From NCBI GenBank assembly GCA_026545765.1, contig CM048841.1:89641919-89705918 (forward strand): DNA of 64,000 bases. The letters are read 5' to 3'. The stretch comes from Plantago major. Taxonomy: Eukaryota > Streptophyta > Magnoliopsida > Lamiales > Plantaginaceae. A model generated the notes under the pieces. The model worked only from the letters and a program-made list of their open reading frames with translations. It had not been told where the DNA came from and did no database searches. Made by a program: the position numbers and the translations under genes. Below, one piece after another: positions 60,969 to 64,000 of this stretch; position 1 is the stretch's first letter; every line of letters starts with the position of its first letter.

Positions 60969-61760
60969 ATGCAAGGCTGGAGAAGTGCAGGAACACCAGT
61001 ATTATCCCATAAAGACGACATAGATAAGCTTGAAAGGCGAAGACTGTTTACTGCCGCAACGGAAGCATCCAGCAACATGGGTGGAGAAGAAAACAACAAC
61101 AATAATCCATCTGGGAATGTCGACACTTCTGAACTTAAGCAGCTGCTTAAGATTCGACTTGAGATTCAAGCTGAAAGGGTAGAGCTAGAACAGGAAAGGC
61201 TAAGGATAGCCGAGAAAAGATTGAGGTTAGATGAGAACCGAAGAAGGGATAACTACGCAAGGGTGGAATTGGTAGACGAAGACGACAGACCCATGCACGA
61301 CTATGTTATACCGAGACTTACACCACATACCTCAAGCATCTATCTGGAGAGGATCGCGAGAGAATATGATCCGAAGGGAACTCATCTGAACCAACTACCA
61401 CACTTCTACGGGAACCCAACTAAAGACCCGATGCACTTTATGAGAGAATTCCATGCAGTGGTTGGAGGAATACCATTAAGTGGGCCCACGGAATGTCAAC
61501 TCAGAAGGAGAGTCTTCCCTAGCTGCCTTAAGGACAAGGCGAAGAGCTGGTTTATCTCACTACAGCCAAGTAGTTTGACTACATGGGACTTGAACGAGCT
61601 CGAATTCAACCAACAGGAAAGGTCTGAATTCGATCATGAATTTGGCCGAATGGGAGACCCGCAGGAGGGATGCGACCAGGACTCAGTGATCATCGAAATT
61701 GAACTAGGAGGGAGTGAAGATCGCTCAAATGAAGATCGGGGTTCCCACCCCAACAACTGA
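60969..61760 (+). CDS. Intact truncated gag fused to an acidic tail, Athila-like copy 2
   Basis: An uninterrupted 263-codon ORF from the ATG that matches copy 1's gag start (MQGWRSAGTPVL). It has a basic/acidic coiled-coil-like stretch (LKIRLEIQAERVELEQERL), the gag core (LPHFYGNPTKDPMHFM, RRRVFPSCLKDKAKSW) and then breaks off at SLTTWD. From there it is fused in frame to a different acidic tail (LNELEFNQQERSEFDHEFG .. SNEDRGSHPNN). In copy 1 the gag continues ..TTWDEVFNKF at this point, so a deletion removed the rest of gag and all of pol while keeping an open frame. An ATG in frame 21 nt upstream (60,948) could also serve. Confidence 0.7.
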   Translation: MQGWRSAGTPVLSHKDDIDKLERRRLFTAATEASSNMGGEENNNNNPSGNVDTSELKQLLKIRLEIQAERVELEQERLRIAEKRLRLDENRRRDNYARVELVDEDDRPMHDYVIPRLTPHTSSIYLERIAREYDPKGTHLNQLPHFYGNPTKDPMHFMREFHAVVGGIPLSGPTECQLRRRVFPSCLKDKAKSWFISLQPSSLTTWDLNELEFNQQERSEFDHEFGRMGDPQEGCDQDSVIIEIELGGSEDRSNEDRGSHPNN

Positions 61761-62170
61761 GTCGTCAACCAGGGTCGAGTTATAAGACCTTAAACAAGCG
61801 CTTCTTGGGAGGCAACCCAAGGTTACGTTTACTTTTACGTATTTACTTTTGCATTTTTTATTTTCGTCCTTTTCATGTTTTCCGTGCCAAAATTATTTTT
61901 CGAAAAACTTTTCAAAATTTCTTATTTGTTTTGTTTGCCTTTTGAAAAAATGAAAAAACAAAAAAGAATCGAAAAAATGCGAAACGATGTGGAAGTGAGG
62001 AGCTTGGGTAGCAGCCTCACCGCGGTCCAATGGCGACCGCAGTCAGCTGCTCTCAGCTCACTCCTTCTTCCCTTTAAAACCCAAAAACGTTTTTCCCCCT
62101 CCCCATTTCATTTCTCTCCCAAATTTCTTCACTTGCTCTTCAATTCTATCATACCCATTGCATTTTTTTA
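61761..62170 (+). other. 3' end of Athila-like internal region 2 and following DNA
   Basis: Contains GTCGAGTTATAAGACCT, AAACAAGCGCTTCTTGGGA and GGCAACCCAAGG, then CACCGCGGTCCAATGGCGAC. No LTR follows; instead a C/T-rich stretch (CTCCTTCTTCCCTTTAAAAC, TTTCCCCCTCCCC) like a plant leader. Confidence 0.5.
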
Positions 62171-64000
62171 GCTTGCCCATCCATCATCAACATCAAGTAA
62201 ATAATCTCTACTCATCTTTATCTTCATTACATCTTTAATTCAATGTGTTTATCATTCATCTCTTTGCTTGCACTTTCTTCTTGCTTCTTTGGTGCTTAGC
62301 AATTATATGCTTCAGTTGATTGATTTGTTGATGTTTGAGATATGTGGATATATGCTTACGTTTAGTATTCATTACTTTATTACTTGCTTGTTGGAGATTT
62401 GACAAATCGTTTGAGAATTTGAAGGTTTTTTTTTCTTGATTACCAAGTGTTCGATAAAATGTCTCAATAGAACAAACTCCTTTGTTGACCCCTTTCTCCC
62501 TTGATTACTTGCTTACATGGTAGTAACTTGTTGAAGTATGCTTAGAAAACATGTTTGCATCGTCACACGTTTTTTTTTTAAATTTATTTATGATGAATAT
62601 GCTCTCAATCAATAATCAATTGTCGGATTACAAGAGAAAATGATTCTAGGTCGAAAAGCAAAAAGAAGAAAAGAATAATAATAATAAAGTTGTGTTGTCC
62701 TGAAAATAAAGCTAAAGGTCCTATATATATTAAAAAACTAATTCTAACGAACTGGGGAGAAAAACGGCAGATCTGGGCGATCTTATACTTAATGGCGTCG
62801 CCAGTAAAAGAACTGGCGTCGCCAGTTCTTCTTGCGCGAAGAACCAATTTGCCCTTTTACGCCTTTTGACTCCAATTCTTGGTATTTTGGTCTTCCCGCT
62901 CCACTTCTAGCATTAATACGATGCATTGGAACTCCATATCCTGTAGATGTATATAAAATACACTATTTTGCCATCAATTAGCACGGTTTAGCCAAATACC
63001 TACAAAATACACAAAACATGAAAACGTAACAAAATACAAATAAAACACATAAGAACTATACTTGAGAATAGTAATAAGACGGTAAAAAAGACCGAATGAG
63101 ACGATGTAAAATCGACTCATCAAACTCCCCAAACCGAACCCTTGCTTGTCCTAAGCAACAGACTATCTAAAAAACCTAGAAAAATAAAAACACAAAGACA
63201 CAGAAGAAAAGTCTAGCTCCCAAGCTACCGAGTCACGATTGCAAGTAATAAGCCTAAAAAATGCAAGAGGTTTGACATCACATTGACATTCACAGAATCA
63301 CATGCACAAGTCCAAAAATATCGTTTCCCGAGTAAATAGAACTTAAGTCTAACCCGGTAGTCCCTCACAAGCGGATCCTATGCAACTAATCTCTCACACT
63401 CCTGGAAGTGTCCAGTAGGGGTAATCACTCAAGAATATAAAGAGAAGAGGAAGGTGACTTGCGTCACAAAGTTGCCTCAAATACCTCATGCATCGTACTC
63501 AATCATAAGTCAAAAGGGACTTTATCACAGCTCTATAAACAATCAGCAGTAGACTTATAAAAAGGCAATCGTTCTATCTTTTTAAATTTTTAATTTTTTT
63601 CCATACTCCTTTTTTGCAGTCTTATACAAGACTCATATGCTTATCTTGTCTCAATTTTTTGGTAGTGGCTTTTTAGGACCATGCCGGTGTGTAGGTAGTA
63701 TTTGAAACATGCCCAACATGACTAATGGTGGCACAAGTGCCATAGATACACTCCGAGACTTATTGTAATTTTTTTAGAGAACAAAAGCCGAACACAGTCA
63801 TTATCAACATATACAGTACACAGAAACCTCCTCCCCAAACCTATTCTTGAAACGGGTTTGGCATAAGCAAATAAGAATGGAAAACATGCCGTTCGTCATA
63901 CTTAACTTACGCAGAGTACACATGAGAATGATGAGGCACAAACAAGGGAGTTTGCACTTCCCGAGAAATCACACAAGAACAAAGTTGCCGGTATAAATTT
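62171..64000. other. Unassigned repeat-like DNA at the right edge
   Basis: No credible gene. The part from about 63,110 (CGACTCATCAAACTCCCC, CCCTTGCTTGTCCTAAGCAA) to the end looks like non-coding retroelement DNA read in antisense (such words are common in large plant LTR elements), but I cannot assign a family. A (TAA)n-like tract lies at 62,676-62,690. Confidence 0.4.
62808..62830. repeat. Perfect 11-bp-arm palindrome
   Basis: Arms AAGAACTGGCG and CGCCAGTTCTT around a single T. The core GGCGTCGCCAGT is also present 21 bp to the left (62,793), so the palindrome lies in a short direct repeat. Confidence 0.8.

Larger units (their letters stand above)
54825..61830 (+). mobile_element. Two Athila-like, pol-less retroelements joined as LTR-internal-LTR-internal
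   Basis: First LTR 54,825-56,221, internal 1 to 59,329, second LTR 59,330-60,664, internal 2 to about 61,830. Each LTR is followed by a tRNA-Asp type PBS and a gag start. Each internal region ends with the block TATAAGACCT..AAACAAGCGCTTCTTGG. RT, RNase H and integrase are missing in both. No third LTR is found. Most simply a product of recombination between copies sharing an LTR. Confidence 0.8.

Overview
This 64 kb window is nuclear DNA of a flowering plant, almost certainly a eudicot. Its genes have short GT-AG introns, and it carries a plant-only DYW pentatricopeptide gene and land-plant CC-type glutaredoxins. The intergenic DNA is AT-rich and full of LTR retrotransposons, LINE fragments and MITEs. 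There are no bacterial signals (operons, Shine-Dalgarno sites, CRISPR). I cannot name the species.

Gene-rich left part (1-23,500). A complete 25-exon ISWI chromatin-remodelling ATPase (CHR11/CHR17 type, + strand, 1,058 residues) is convergent with an intronless DYW-type PPR gene that looks like the chloroplast RNA editing factor OTP82 (- strand). Next comes a tandem array of five intronless CC-type (ROXY) glutaredoxin genes, all on the - strand. Their 102-residue products are nearly identical. The flanks show that the array grew by segmental duplication. One copy has a solo LTR inserted between its TATA box and its ATG.

Nested transposons (23,505-42,371). A LINE 3' fragment was split by a small LTR element (A, - strand). 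A was then hit twice. A 13.1 kb Tat-type Ty3/gypsy element (B, + strand) entered A's 3' LTR, and a 2.5 kb non-autonomous LTR element (C) ending in a 303-bp-arm inverted repeat entered A's interior. Target-site duplications and rejoined flanks support this order: LINE, then A, then B and C in unknown order. B has broken gag-pol with two RNase H domains and an antisense, apparently spliced gene (aORF) with its own TATA box.

Middle part (42,400-52,000). This holds a miniature copia-type element with a perfect 5-bp target duplication, a MULE-like element with long imperfect terminal inverted repeats, a second LINE RNase H fragment, microsatellites, a minisatellite, and long stretches with nothing recognisable.

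Right part (52,000-64,000). A sixth, divergent CC-type glutaredoxin (+ strand) has active site CGIS instead of CCMC/CCMS. It is followed by MITEs and two Athila-like, pol-less retroelements joined as LTR-internal-LTR-internal. The second encodes an uninterrupted gag-fusion ORF. The last 2 kb is unassigned repeat-like DNA.

Coding exons and splice sites were read by hand. Protein names rest on remembered family motifs, not on a database search.
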